Positions 54,512-63,578 of a stretch of 64,000 bases of DNA are shown here, one piece after another. Where the stretch lies: positions 1 through 64,000 of the forward strand of contig JAUSOY010000075.1 of the NCBI GenBank assembly GCA_030656615.1, given 5' to 3'. The notes below the pieces were generated by a model. It worked only from the letters and a program-made list of their open reading frames with translations, made no database searches and was not told where the DNA came from. The first letter of the stretch is position 1, and each line of letters opens with the position of its first letter. A program made the position numbers and the translations under genes. This DNA comes from Bacteroidales bacterium. Its GTDB lineage: Bacteria > Bacteroidota > Bacteroidia > Bacteroidales > TTA-H9.

Positions 54512-55417
54512 TCAATACCTTAGAAAATTAAGAATATAATTGGCAAAAACATCTGGCAACTGATACATTAGCCCGTGACCGCTGTCGTTGACCCTGATTA
54601 AGCTTGAAGAGCTAATCGAATCGGAAAGCATATCTGAATTTATCGGAGGAACAACCTTATCCTGATCACCGCAAATAATCAATACTGGCATTTTCAAAGT
54701 ATTCAATTGTCCTACCGAACCTCCTCCGGGGCTAAGCCAATTTTGAACTGCAAGATATTGCATGCCGATGGTTTCATAATTATAGGGTTCTTTCGCATCG
54801 GGTAAAACCTTCCAGGGTTCAGGATGTGATGCCATCCAATCATCAGGAAATAAGGTACTCAATCGCTCCAATGGAGTAGCGGAAGGATTTGACAAAATAT
54901 TTATTATTTCCTGCGAAGGATTAACCGTAAGTGTATCTCCAAAATTGGTGGCATACAAAATCAGTTTATTCACCTTATCCGGATGATTAATAGCGAATTT
55001 CTGAGCTACATACCCGCCCATCGACCAGCCTAAAACGTGGGTTTTTTGAATATATAAAGCTGACAGTAATGCATTTAAATCTTCTGCTAACGAATTAATT
55101 GACAGAGTAGTATCGGTATTTGTGCTTAATCCCATTCCCCGGTAATCGAAAACAATCACCCTATATTTATCCTTAAGAATTTCGATTGCACGCGTACTCC
55201 ATAAATCCATATTGGTGGAGTAACCAACACACATGACTAAAGGATCACCAGAGCCGTATATTTTATAGGCTATTTTTGCATTTGTAATTTCAGCGTAGCA
55301 GATTTTTGGTTCCATTGGATCGTCGGTTTCATCCTCATTTTCATTTGCACAAGAAGATACTATCACTAAACTGGTAAAAATAAATAATAAAAAAAGGCGT
55401 GTTGAAATCTTTTTCAT
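54512..55417 (-). CDS. Lipoprotein alpha/beta hydrolase
   Basis: This 301-residue protein has a lipobox (VSSC, Cys at about residue 23) after a hydrophobic stretch, followed by an acidic linker, so it is a lipid-anchored envelope protein. The hydrolase has an oxyanion-type GSGDPLVMCVGYST region near 53, the nucleophile elbow LGWSMGGYVAQ near 133 (Ser), IICGDQDKVVPP with the Asp near 250 and VNDSGHGLMY with the His near 280. It likely cleaves an ester or amide substrate at the membrane; substrate unknown. It stands alone. Confidence 0.85.
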   Translation of the reverse strand: MKKISTRLFLLFIFTSLVIVSSCANENEDETDDPMEPKICYAEITNAKIAYKIYGSGDPLVMCVGYSTNMDLWSTRAIEILKDKYRVIVFDYRGMGLSTNTDTTLSINSLAEDLNALLSALYIQKTHVLGWSMGGYVAQKFAINHPDKVNKLILYATNFGDTLTVNPSQEIINILSNPSATPLERLSTLFPDDWMASHPEPWKVLPDAKEPYNYETIGMQYLAVQNWLSPGGGSVGQLNTLKMPVLIICGDQDKVVPPINSDMLSDSISSSSLIRVNDSGHGLMYQLPDVFANYILNFLRY

Positions 55418-55944
55418 GATGTATTATTTTAAGTTTGGTACACATTATTCAATCCGAGATATATTTTAGAATTCTAAAAACAGATTGCGAATTTTCTATC
55501 ATTATTCCTGAATATTGCTCTGGTTTTTCTACCTGTACATACTACCCTCTATAGCCTTTCCCATAATCAAGTATTCCATAAATGAATTATCAATTTAAAA
55601 TGGATTACTTCAATCGTAGCAACAGCCATCAACACCAAAGTTCATTTATCCATCATCACGGTAAATAACCAGAAACAATATGCCCTTTAGATAAACATAC
55701 CAAACATAAGAAAATTTTATGAAACTACAACAGAATTTTTTCGATTCTCAACACGCTGGAAATATGTGTTTTCAATACCTTTATTAAGCGGTCCAATAAT
55801 GTTTGCCGCACCCGTATTATTCTTTTCAATTCGGGTCATTAAATGTGGAAAGGGAAATGTCTATAAATTATTAATCCTGCCGGAATAGAAATAGCAGACA
55901 AAGAAGTTTGTTGCTACCGGAATCTCTAAATCAACGTCAGGTGT
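55418..55944. other. 527-nt intergenic stretch, no convincing gene
   Basis: It has high A/T content, with no clear promoter box, RNA gene or long frame. One plus-strand frame of about 66 codons without a start codon ends in TAG at about 55887-55889. It contains a hydrophobic stretch (FSIPLLSGPIMFAAPVLFF), so it may be a gene remnant. Evidence is too weak to call a pseudogene. Confidence 0.5.
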
Positions 55945-56721
55945 TTATCGCGAATTTGTTTTCAAATCATCAACAATCACTTTACCACAAAACAACAAAT
56001 CGCCATCAGCACTAATAAGCTTCCAATAATATAGTCCCGCTGGAAATGCAGGAATAGGAGCAGAATGGCCGTTTAAAGTCGTCTGACGAATCTGCATTGC
56101 CTTATTATTATACCATTCCAAACTAAGTTTTACTCTGGCAGGATTACTCCATCTGAGAGAGTCCATTCCTTTCAAGCGAATGAATGATTTGGATATCAAT
56201 TTAACGGCATTTGATGAACGAGTGACGGTTAGAGAACGTCCAGCCAGTTTTTCAAGATCGGGATTGGGCTCCATGGAGGCAAGCATTCCATCCGGTACTT
56301 TCTCAATAATCTGTCTGCTTATTTTTTTTGATGTATCATCACCAGCTACATAGCTGTCAGAGTTTGAAACGGAGCCATCAAATTCTTTAAAAACCTTCTT
56401 AAAAACCATTTGTTCTGAATCCTCTTTTGGTAAAGGCAGGGCTGCAGGCTGAAAGATTGCTTTCAATACAAAAAAGACCGCCAATAATGCAGCAACAGCA
56501 AATATGGAAACCAACGTCCGGCGAAAAGGAGAAGAAATTTTGACGGAATCTACCGGTAATGTCGCAATCTCGCACACCATCATCAATTCCGAAGCACAAT
56601 GATCGCAGGAAGAAATATGCCTTTTCAGTGGTTCAGCAATAGTCTGATACCGCTGTTCGAAGAGGGCGTCGGCACATTCGGCCAACTGAAGCTCGGTCAA
56701 ACACTTCGTATTATGTATCAT
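55945..56721 (-). CDS. Membrane anti-sigma factor (zinc-finger type)
   Basis: This 258-residue protein starts at ATG 56721, overlapping the sigma-factor stop by 4 nt (ATGA). The cytoplasmic N-terminus holds the zf-HC2-like anti-sigma motif H35-x3-C39-x2-C42. One membrane helix spans about residues 69-88, and a periplasmic domain of 165 residues ends in a beta-rich region (SLEWYNNKAMQIRQTTL, then FPAGLYYWKLIS). Anti-sigma factors of this layout hold the sigma factor until cleaved. No separate protease is nearby except the exported CHAT protease divergent from this pair. The protease link is inferred. Confidence 0.78.
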   Translation of the reverse strand: MIHNTKCLTELQLAECADALFEQRYQTIAEPLKRHISSCDHCASELMMVCEIATLPVDSVKISSPFRRTLVSIFAVAALLAVFFVLKAIFQPAALPLPKEDSEQMVFKKVFKEFDGSVSNSDSYVAGDDTSKKISRQIIEKVPDGMLASMEPNPDLEKLAGRSLTVTRSSNAVKLISKSFIRLKGMDSLRWSNPARVKLSLEWYNNKAMQIRQTTLNGHSAPIPAFPAGLYYWKLISADGDLLFCGKVIVDDLKTNSR

Positions 56722-57497
56722 AATTTTGGCATCAAATCGATTATGAATAGGAAAACAATTATTGAATGTACAAAACTTACAGAAACCGGCGGAAGCCTTT
56801 CGATCAGTAACACAAGCGTTTCCCGGGTATGGCAAGCCATTTTATTTCCATTAAGTCCCTGTAAAAGAATATTCATTTGCTTGTTAAACCACATCCTTAC
56901 GGCATCGGGTTTAATGTTTTTATTTTCAACATGGTTTACCGCTAATGCCAGTCTTACAAACAACTCCCCTTTGGAGGTTTTATCATCACGCTGTAACAAG
57001 CCAATAATCTTCTCTGAACTACCCGGAGCCCATGACTCGATATCCTCGGCCTTAATTGGTAAATGGTAATAATAGCAAGCCATCAGTTGAGTTTTTGCTC
57101 CATCGCTTTTCATGTTGCGGAGCAACTGTTCCAGCTGTTTCACTTCACTACGGATGAGCAATGAAGTATCGGTATAATTATCATCACAAACTTCAAGACC
57201 CACATGTTCTTCTGAACGAACGGAGTACCAGTGACGGCTATCGCTACGAATAATTTCGCAACACATACGATTTAGCACGGCTATCAAGTATGTTCGTAAT
57301 GAAGACCGGCCTCCAAATGCTTGCATTATCTTATCCTTTTTCATCAAATATTTCTCAATAACAGCCATTTCAACATCCTGAGCATCACGATCGGGTATAA
57401 CATTGCGGGTCACATACCGACCAACAACCAACCGGCATAATGCTAAAACTGCATCAATATCCAAAGGCTCTGTTAATGAGTTGCTGACGTAATCCAA
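56718..57497 (-). CDS. ECF-like RNA polymerase sigma factor
   Basis: This 259-residue protein carries the region 2 pattern DAQDVEMAVIEKYLMKKDKI followed by FGGRSSLRTYLIAVLNRMCCEIIRSD, the sigma-2 helix and core-binding segment. A diverged region 4 lies near the C-terminus, where HLPIKAEDIESWAPGSSEK may be the helix-turn-helix. It is larger than most ECF factors (about 180-200). The gene is coupled to the anti-sigma gene, a standard sigma/anti-sigma pair. It is divergent from the CHAT gene by about 220 nt, where a common regulatory region could lie. Confidence 0.78.
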   Translation of the reverse strand: MDYVSNSLTEPLDIDAVLALCRLVVGRYVTRNVIPDRDAQDVEMAVIEKYLMKKDKIMQAFGGRSSLRTYLIAVLNRMCCEIIRSDSRHWYSVRSEEHVGLEVCDDNYTDTSLLIRSEVKQLEQLLRNMKSDGAKTQLMACYYYHLPIKAEDIESWAPGSSEKIIGLLQRDDKTSKGELFVRLALAVNHVENKNIKPDAVRMWFNKQMNILLQGLNGNKMACHTRETLVLLIERLPPVSVSFVHSIIVFLFIIDLMPKL

Positions 57498-57717
57498 TTT
57501 TGAAATTATTTAACAAAAATTATGATATAAAAACGACACTTCAAAGTTTCAAATAACGTGCCACATTCATGATTTACCCCATGGATAATGAGTTTCCCGT
57601 TTTTTAATACCTTCGCAAATTCCATGAATAATTGGCACTCTACTTGCATATTTTATGAAGTACATTAAGCAAAGTACATACTTTTTAAATTATAGCAGCC
57701 CACTTTTTTTAAGCATT

Positions 57718-60588
57718 ATGAAAACATTCCGAATTGGCCTAATACTTCTGCTCTTTGCAAGCTGCCTCCAGGCACAAACCGTAAATAAAACCGATTATTG
57801 GGTAAAAGCGCAGGACACGGCCTTAACCAAAACGATTATAAACCTTCCGGGTAATTCATCTACAAAAACCTGTGATTCACTGGTAGAAATCGTATTAGGA
57901 AAGATTCAACAAAAAAACGATATCCAGGGAAACATCAACCAATTAATTCGTTTGGCCAGCAAAATGGCCTCAAATAACCGGATTGATGAGGCTTTGGAAA
58001 TTCTTGAAAAAGGGCAAAAGAAAGTTCTTTTATCGAAAGACACTCTAAACGTTGCTTATTCTCAACTCTTTTTTAATCAGGCGAATTTCTTGAGGGATAA
58101 ACAAAAAATGGCAGCAGGAATCACACCCAATTTGCGCGAAATTTCAATTTTAAAGGCCATTAACCCTGAACATCCCCTTTTGCTCGATTCGTATACCAAT
58201 ATGATGACGAATTATTTTGCCCTGCGAATGACAAAAGAAGGAAGCGTTTATTTTGATAAAATAATCCCTCTGTCAAAAAAACTCAATTACCCGTATTATG
58301 AGATTAACGCATATAGGACTATGGGTGATATCTTTAAATTCTACCAACCAAGTTTAGGTCTGGAATATATGCAACAGGCCAACTGGCTGGCCAACAATTT
58401 TCAACCGGGAATATTTTCAGGAGATCCTTTCTTTTACATCAGCATGGGTGCTTGTTATACTGCCAATAACCTCGCCGATAGCGCTTTGGTATGGTTTAAA
58501 AAGGGCATCGCAGTTGCCAGAAAAAGCCATGAATCATCTTCTCCTGTTATGGGATATTTCTACTATTACATTGGTGTAAATTATAAGAACCTGAACGACT
58601 TATACCCTGCCATTGCTTATGTGGATTCGAGTCTTATTACTGCTAAACAGCAAGCCTTTTTCAACAAAGACTATTACTACCGAACGCTATTGCAAAAAGG
58701 AAGACTTTTAAATATTACCAAACAATACGAAATTGCGCTGCAAACGAATAAAGAAGTTTATGCCAATACCGGTAGTAAAAACGCAATGTACTTTTCGAAT
58801 GCTGCTCAAGAACTAAGCAAGACATATCTCGGCCTTGGCGAACACATGAAGGCGCTGCAAATTATTCAAAAAAATATTTGCTTTCTTACCGATTGTTCAG
58901 ATACATCAGACTTATTATCAATCCCTACCCTAAAACATTCCATTTCACCTCAGGCCGGTTTAATGGAATTGGAAACCAGTCTGGGTTTCAAAGCTGAAAT
59001 ATTAGCCGAACTCTACGAAAAAGAAAACGACGCAAAATACATGAGTGCGCTCATCGCTCATTTCAATTATCTGCTTACCATTATCGATTTACAAGCCGGA
59101 ATTTCTAAATCATCGGACGGTTTATTGGAGTTATCAGCACGTTACAGACAATTTACTGAACGCATGATTGACTTTTTTGCAAAACAAAAACCAGGTCAGG
59201 AAATTCTCGAAAGAATCTACCCAATGGTTGCGCGTTCTCAAGCCTATTCTGTACTATGTCAGTCGTATGCACTGCGTGGGCATGATGGTCAGAAGGTACT
59301 CACCGATAATTCACGAAGACTTGTTTCTTTACGAGAAGAATTGCTTTCATGCAATCAATATATCGACACCATAAAATACCGACAGTTAAAAGAATCTGAG
59401 TTGGATCTTATAAAACAACATTATCTGGCTACCCTGGAAACCGGTATGGAAGCTAAACAGATACAAATTCCTCAATTACAGATTACTGATCAAACCAGAA
59501 CTGATGCAGGAATTGAAGAAAATGAACTTTTAATCGATTATTATATCACCCCGAAAAATTTTGCACGATTTACTATTGCCAGAAATCATTTCAAAGCTCA
59601 GTTTGATGCATTGCCCGCCGACTTTAACACCCAAACCAATTCACTAAAAAGAGCCATTAAAACCGGCAACCAAACAGGCGCAAAAAAATCAGGCACATAC
59701 CTTTCTTCTTTGCTGTTCCACAACCTTCCTGAAATTAAGAAGTATCGTAAACTCACGATTCTTCCTGATCAAAATCTGTATTACATACCATTTGAATTAT
59801 TATATGAGGCCGGAAGTAATGAAATGCTAATCGAAAAATATACCATAAGCTATCGTTACACTTCCCATTTATTCAGCAGTGATTATAAACATAACACACT
59901 CGGCTCACTGGCTGCATTTGCCCCAATGATCGGGCAATTAATGCCCGTTTTAACCTCCACTTTGGTGAGTCTGCAAGAAATTAAAGAATCAGATTATCGC
60001 GAAATTCTTGATGCTAATACCTTATCTTTTACCGATTTGCCATTTTCACTTAAAGAAGTGAATGATGTTGCGCAGATGTTCCAACAAAAAGGATATCAGA
60101 CAAGTGTATATAAAGGCAGTGATGCTACCAAAGAAAATTTTCGCAATTCATTGGCCGATGCAACCATTGTCCACATCGCTACGCATGGATTAGTCAATCG
60201 TGTGGAACCTGAAAAATCAGGATTAGTTTTTTCGGCAGATACATCCGGAAGAAGTGATGCCATGTTATATATGGGTGAAATGTTCGGACTCAAATTCAAT
60301 CCAGGATTAGTAGTTTTAAGTGCATGCAAATCGGGAACCGGTACGCTTCAGAAAGGTGAAGGAGTTATGGCTTTGCCACGAGGGCTATTAGTGGCGGGCG
60401 CTCAAAATGTAATGGCCTCACTTTGGAAAATTCATGATGCCAATACCCATATCCTCATGGTTGCATTTTATAAACATTTACTAGACGGCAACGATTATTC
60501 AGAATCCCTCAGAATGGCAAAACTTGACTGCATCAAAGAAGGCTTTTTACCCATCGACTGGGCAGGGTTTGTGTTGATTGAAAAATAA
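57718..60588 (+). CDS. Exported TPR-CHAT caspase-like protease
   Basis: This 956-residue protein has a signal peptide (hydrophobic FRIGLILLLFASCLQAQ, cleaved near LQA; a lipobox reading is weaker). Residues about 40-480 are a helical TPR-like array, with clear units such as LASKMASNNRIDEALEILEKG and ALVWFKKGIAVARKS. The C-terminal CHAT domain (about 600-950) has the catalytic His823 in HIATHG and Cys870 in LSACKSG, with the conserved SLWKIHD stretch after it. CHAT enzymes are caspase-family proteases. The start ATG 57718 is chosen for its signal peptide; the frame from 57655 adds 21 residues with no such signal. It is divergent from the sigma/anti-sigma pair. Confidence 0.88.
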   Translation: MKTFRIGLILLLFASCLQAQTVNKTDYWVKAQDTALTKTIINLPGNSSTKTCDSLVEIVLGKIQQKNDIQGNINQLIRLASKMASNNRIDEALEILEKGQKKVLLSKDTLNVAYSQLFFNQANFLRDKQKMAAGITPNLREISILKAINPEHPLLLDSYTNMMTNYFALRMTKEGSVYFDKIIPLSKKLNYPYYEINAYRTMGDIFKFYQPSLGLEYMQQANWLANNFQPGIFSGDPFFYISMGACYTANNLADSALVWFKKGIAVARKSHESSSPVMGYFYYYIGVNYKNLNDLYPAIAYVDSSLITAKQQAFFNKDYYYRTLLQKGRLLNITKQYEIALQTNKEVYANTGSKNAMYFSNAAQELSKTYLGLGEHMKALQIIQKNICFLTDCSDTSDLLSIPTLKHSISPQAGLMELETSLGFKAEILAELYEKENDAKYMSALIAHFNYLLTIIDLQAGISKSSDGLLELSARYRQFTERMIDFFAKQKPGQEILERIYPMVARSQAYSVLCQSYALRGHDGQKVLTDNSRRLVSLREELLSCNQYIDTIKYRQLKESELDLIKQHYLATLETGMEAKQIQIPQLQITDQTRTDAGIEENELLIDYYITPKNFARFTIARNHFKAQFDALPADFNTQTNSLKRAIKTGNQTGAKKSGTYLSSLLFHNLPEIKKYRKLTILPDQNLYYIPFELLYEAGSNEMLIEKYTISYRYTSHLFSSDYKHNTLGSLAAFAPMIGQLMPVLTSTLVSLQEIKESDYREILDANTLSFTDLPFSLKEVNDVAQMFQQKGYQTSVYKGSDATKENFRNSLADATIVHIATHGLVNRVEPEKSGLVFSADTSGRSDAMLYMGEMFGLKFNPGLVVLSACKSGTGTLQKGEGVMALPRGLLVAGAQNVMASLWKIHDANTHILMVAFYKHLLDGNDYSESLRMAKLDCIKEGFLPIDWAGFVLIEK

Positions 60589-60641
60589 TTCAGGAAGGAT
60601 TATTGAAGGAGATTATTCAAAACACTTCTTACCAATTCTTG

Positions 60642-60662
60642 TTGCGGGTTGCGGGTTGCGAG
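60642..60662. repeat. Three tandem TTGCGGG heptamers
   Basis: Copies at 60642-60648, 60649-60655 and 60656-60662; the last reads TTGCGAG. They start 54 nt after the CHAT stop. Confidence 0.75.
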
Positions 60663-60990
60663 TTCAAAATCAGAGTTTATTATGTCATAATTCGTAATTA
60701 AAAAAATGGTTGTTCTATTTGTTCATTTAAACCATTGTCCACTGATTTTTACAGATGAACTATCCGGATTAGCACAGATACATCCGTGTCATCATCAGTG
60801 CCATCAGTAGATCTGCATTACCTCCATTTCTCCCATTCACTATTCACGCAATTCATAATTTGCAATCGTTCAATTTTTAAACCGCAGAGATTCGCAAAGA
60901 CATATGCAGAGACACTACCGAAAATTCTAATTTTTACGCTCGTTAATAACTATTTACATTGAATTAACGTGATTTCAATTCATTAGGTTT

Positions 60991-61066
60991 CGTAATTCGT
61001 AATTGCTAATTCGTAATTTCCCTAATCACTTATTATCGTAATTCGTAATTGATAATTCGTAATTTC
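60991..61066. repeat. 30-nt direct repeat, two copies 46 nt apart
   Basis: 60991-61020 and 61037-61066 agree at 29 of 30 bases. Each consists of TTCGTAATT-type units; a partial copy lies near 60686-60700. Only two full copies, with a 16-nt gap, so not a CRISPR. Confidence 0.8.
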
Positions 61067-61095
61067 ACAGATTTGGCTGTTCAACTCTTCACCTT

Positions 61096-61130
61096 ACAAA
61101 AAAACCCCGGCTCATAATGAGACCAGGGTT
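61096..61130 (-). terminator. Intrinsic terminator of the WG-repeat gene
   Basis: On the minus strand a stem of about nine pairs including wobble, near 61122-61130 with 61103-61111, is followed by a T run. It begins 23 nt after the stop of the WG gene. Confidence 0.65.
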
Positions 61131-61153
61131 CTGTTCAACCAAAAAAACTAAAC

Positions 61154-62785
61154 TTATTTCTTTTGTACTTTCCACCAGGTACCCAAAATCCCATGCATCT
61201 TCATTGTCCGTTTATCGGCCGACTGCCCAGATATGGAGTAATTAATATCAGAAAACTTCACTTTTGAACCATTTAGTGCCCAGGATCCGCTATTGGTTTT
61301 AGAATCCTTTTTACTATACGCATCTCGTTCTACCATAGTGCCTGTATGATTCGAATTAAAAGTAAAGCGAGCAAACTGACACGAATTTCCTTGTCGTACC
61401 GAACCAGCACCCATGAATTCTTCAACAACTTCCCAGGTTCCGATCAACCACGATTCGTCTACTGCGGGAGCTGCAGGAGCTGAATATTGGGGTTGCGAAT
61501 TAGTTTGGGTTGCTGAAGATGCAGCTACAGCAGTAGCCGTTGTAGCAGCCGCTGCGGGCTCCGGTGTGGGAGCAGGAGCCGCCCTTTCGAGCTCTGCCAA
61601 CTCTCCGTTTGGCTTAAGGCTGTATTTTGCACCATCCTTCATGACAATGGCTGCGGAATATCCACCCAGTCCAACAAAATCTTCGGCTGAATCAAACTGA
61701 GGTTCCTTAAACCAAGAACCATCCGGTTTAATGTAACCCCACTTTTCGCCAACCTGAACAGCGCAAAAACCCGATTGGAAGCCTTTAGTACCAATGTGGT
61801 CAAATTTGAGAGCAATTACCTCAGCACCCTTACTATTAATGAATCCCCATTTCCCTTCCTTAAAAACAATTACACGGTCAGCACGAATATAATCAGAACC
61901 ACCTATTCTACTGACACTTGTCATATAACTATATGCCTTAGAAATTGGCTTTAAACTTGCGTTATAGATGCGCCAATCACCGGTTTTGCCAATAATGTAT
62001 ACACCTTCTTCAAATGCTATTTTTTCGAAATCGAATTCAATAGCAACATTTCCATCAATTTTGGCAATTCCTGCCTTGCCGCCTTTGTATGCAATTGCGT
62101 GCCCATTCGAGTCAAAACGCAATTTGTCATTAAATGCCGGAGCAAATAATTCTTTACCAGTATTACTTATTAAACCCCACATATTATCCTTCTGAACGGC
62201 AGCAACCCCTTTTTCGAAGGATTCAATTCGATTATATGCCGGTTCAACTATTACTTTGCCTGAAGTATTGCACAAACCTTTCAGTTTGTCTTTTTCAATC
62301 TGAGCAACTCCATCTTTAAATCCATCGATATCATTATATTCAACAGCCAGAATAATGCTTCCTTTATCAGAAATTAATCCGTATTTTTTGTTGTCCTTTA
62401 CTTTTGCAATTCCATTATCAAAGTCATCAATTTTATCGAACTGAGGTGTAAATAATATTTTACCATCCTTACAAATGATTCCCCTTTTTTTATTGAGTTC
62501 AACTTCTGCAAAACCATTTTTAAACCGATCGATATCATCAAACTGAGGTTCAAAAACAACTTTCCCTGTTTCGTCGATTAGTCCCCGTTTTTTATCTTTA
62601 TAAATGACGGCAAAACCATCCTTCATTTTATCGGCGTCATCCCAAACAGGCTGAACTACCCACTCATCGGCATCATTAACAAAACCATATTTTTTTGTGG
62701 GTTTGTCTTTTTTTGGTTTAAGGTTTTGAGCATTTACACAAACACTCATCGAAAACACCATCAGTACTAAGAAGATTTTTTTCAT
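61154..62785 (-). CDS. Exported WG-repeat protein with C-terminal lipocalin-like domain
   Basis: This 543-residue protein has a signal peptide (residues 1-19, ending CVNAQ). From about 30 to 390 it has roughly ten WG repeats with the pattern GLIDETGKVVFEPQFDDIDRFKNG, each with a G-hydrophobic-x-D core and a following NGxAxV. An Ala/Pro/Thr-rich linker spans about 400-445, then a C-terminal domain of about 100 residues (WLIGTWEVVEEF and FTFNSNHTGTMVE) resembles lipocalin-like proteins. WG repeats may form a beta-propeller-like or extended ligand-binding fold; function unknown. A terminator follows. Confidence 0.82.
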   Translation of the reverse strand: MKKIFLVLMVFSMSVCVNAQNLKPKKDKPTKKYGFVNDADEWVVQPVWDDADKMKDGFAVIYKDKKRGLIDETGKVVFEPQFDDIDRFKNGFAEVELNKKRGIICKDGKILFTPQFDKIDDFDNGIAKVKDNKKYGLISDKGSIILAVEYNDIDGFKDGVAQIEKDKLKGLCNTSGKVIVEPAYNRIESFEKGVAAVQKDNMWGLISNTGKELFAPAFNDKLRFDSNGHAIAYKGGKAGIAKIDGNVAIEFDFEKIAFEEGVYIIGKTGDWRIYNASLKPISKAYSYMTSVSRIGGSDYIRADRVIVFKEGKWGFINSKGAEVIALKFDHIGTKGFQSGFCAVQVGEKWGYIKPDGSWFKEPQFDSAEDFVGLGGYSAAIVMKDGAKYSLKPNGELAELERAAPAPTPEPAAAATTATAVAASSATQTNSQPQYSAPAAPAVDESWLIGTWEVVEEFMGAGSVRQGNSCQFARFTFNSNHTGTMVERDAYSKKDSKTNSGSWALNGSKVKFSDINYSISGQSADKRTMKMHGILGTWWKVQKK

Positions 62786-62911
62786 CGGATTTTTGTTATC
62801 AATTATAATACTTTTAAAAATGAAAGAATAACCGGTGATAAAGTTAAAGTTAGATGGTAAATAAACAATAAAAATTTATCCACCGGTCATTCAATTCACA
62901 ACTAAAAAAAC

Positions 62912-63541
62912 CTACTCAAAACTCAATAATTGACCTTTACGAGGACCCTCAGCATATTCGAGAACAAAACGCTGAGCCTCAGAATTATTTCTATCCCATG
63001 AATGCAATTTTGTACCATTACGGTAGATATTACCTCCCTGAATATCAATGGCTTTATTGGTGAAAACGTTTTCAAACATGACGGTATTTTTATCTACAAC
63101 AATTAAACGCCATTGCTGCCATTTTGCGACGCCACCGCCATCCGTGACCCAGGTCTGAACTTCAGCGCCATTGTCTTTCTTCATTTTAAAACGCTTGCCG
63201 GTTTTCTTTTGAATTTGCTCCTTGGCATTCAAATCAACTTTACCCCCTACATCAACAATGTATCCGGCTTTGTTTTTAATAGCAAAAACATCGGTTCCGG
63301 TGATGGAAGGAAAAATAAAGGTACGCTCATAGGAATCTTCATCCTTTTGCCAAATTTGAAATTGTAAATCCTTACGGGCGGTCTCCGGATGACTTCCTGG
63401 TAAATCCCAATATTGGACCGGATTAGCTGCTACACGAATGAAAAAATAGTTGGAGCTGATTTCCTGACGCCAATTTTGGGCCATAACACTGGTGGCACTC
63501 ATTATCATGAGTATCACAAGAAAAGATGCAAATCGATTCAT
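62912..63541 (-). CDS. Exported ricin-type beta-trefoil-like protein
   Basis: This 209-residue protein has a signal peptide (residues 1-21, ending SVMAQ). The body resembles a ricin-B lectin beta-trefoil: repeated QxW-like ends (LQFQIWQKD, KWQQWRLI, AQRFVLEY) and blocks such as NKAGYIVDVGGKVDL and NKAIDIQGGNIYRNGTKL. It may bind sugars at the cell surface or be secreted. No enzyme domain is attached and no T9SS C-terminal domain is visible. It lies 126 nt from the WG gene on the same strand. Confidence 0.7.
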   Translation of the reverse strand: MNRFASFLVILMIMSATSVMAQNWRQEISSNYFFIRVAANPVQYWDLPGSHPETARKDLQFQIWQKDEDSYERTFIFPSITGTDVFAIKNKAGYIVDVGGKVDLNAKEQIQKKTGKRFKMKKDNGAEVQTWVTDGGGVAKWQQWRLIVVDKNTVMFENVFTNKAIDIQGGNIYRNGTKLHSWDRNNSEAQRFVLEYAEGPRKGQLLSFE

Positions 63542-63578
63542 AATAATTTATTTATAATGTGATTGATTGGTAATTGGG

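Larger units (their letters stand above)
60589..61153. other. 565-nt intergenic region with several degenerate repeats
   Basis: No gene is visible. It carries three TTGCGGG-like heptamers (60642-60662), a segment of a known widespread intergenic type (CCACTGATTTTTACAG from 60739, ACATCCGTGTC near 60780), an ACCGCAGAGA-type stretch at 60881, and a 30-nt near-perfect direct repeat near 61000. The WG-gene terminator is at its end. Confidence 0.7.

Noticed and set aside
55945-60588. Type III-E CRISPR (Craspase) locus
   Set aside because: No gRAMP effector, array, Csx30 or Csx31 is present, and the TPR-CHAT protein is exported, so it cannot act with a cytoplasmic CRISPR effector. Only the sigma plus CHAT theme is shared.
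60991-61066. Possible CRISPR array (repeated 30-nt units)
   Set aside because: Only two full copies, a 16-nt gap, no cas genes and internal TTCGTAATT periodicity. It is a simple direct repeat.
61413-61700. A 95-residue plus-strand frame within the WG gene
   Set aside because: It is the complement of the Ala/Pro-rich linker; no start region or family match.
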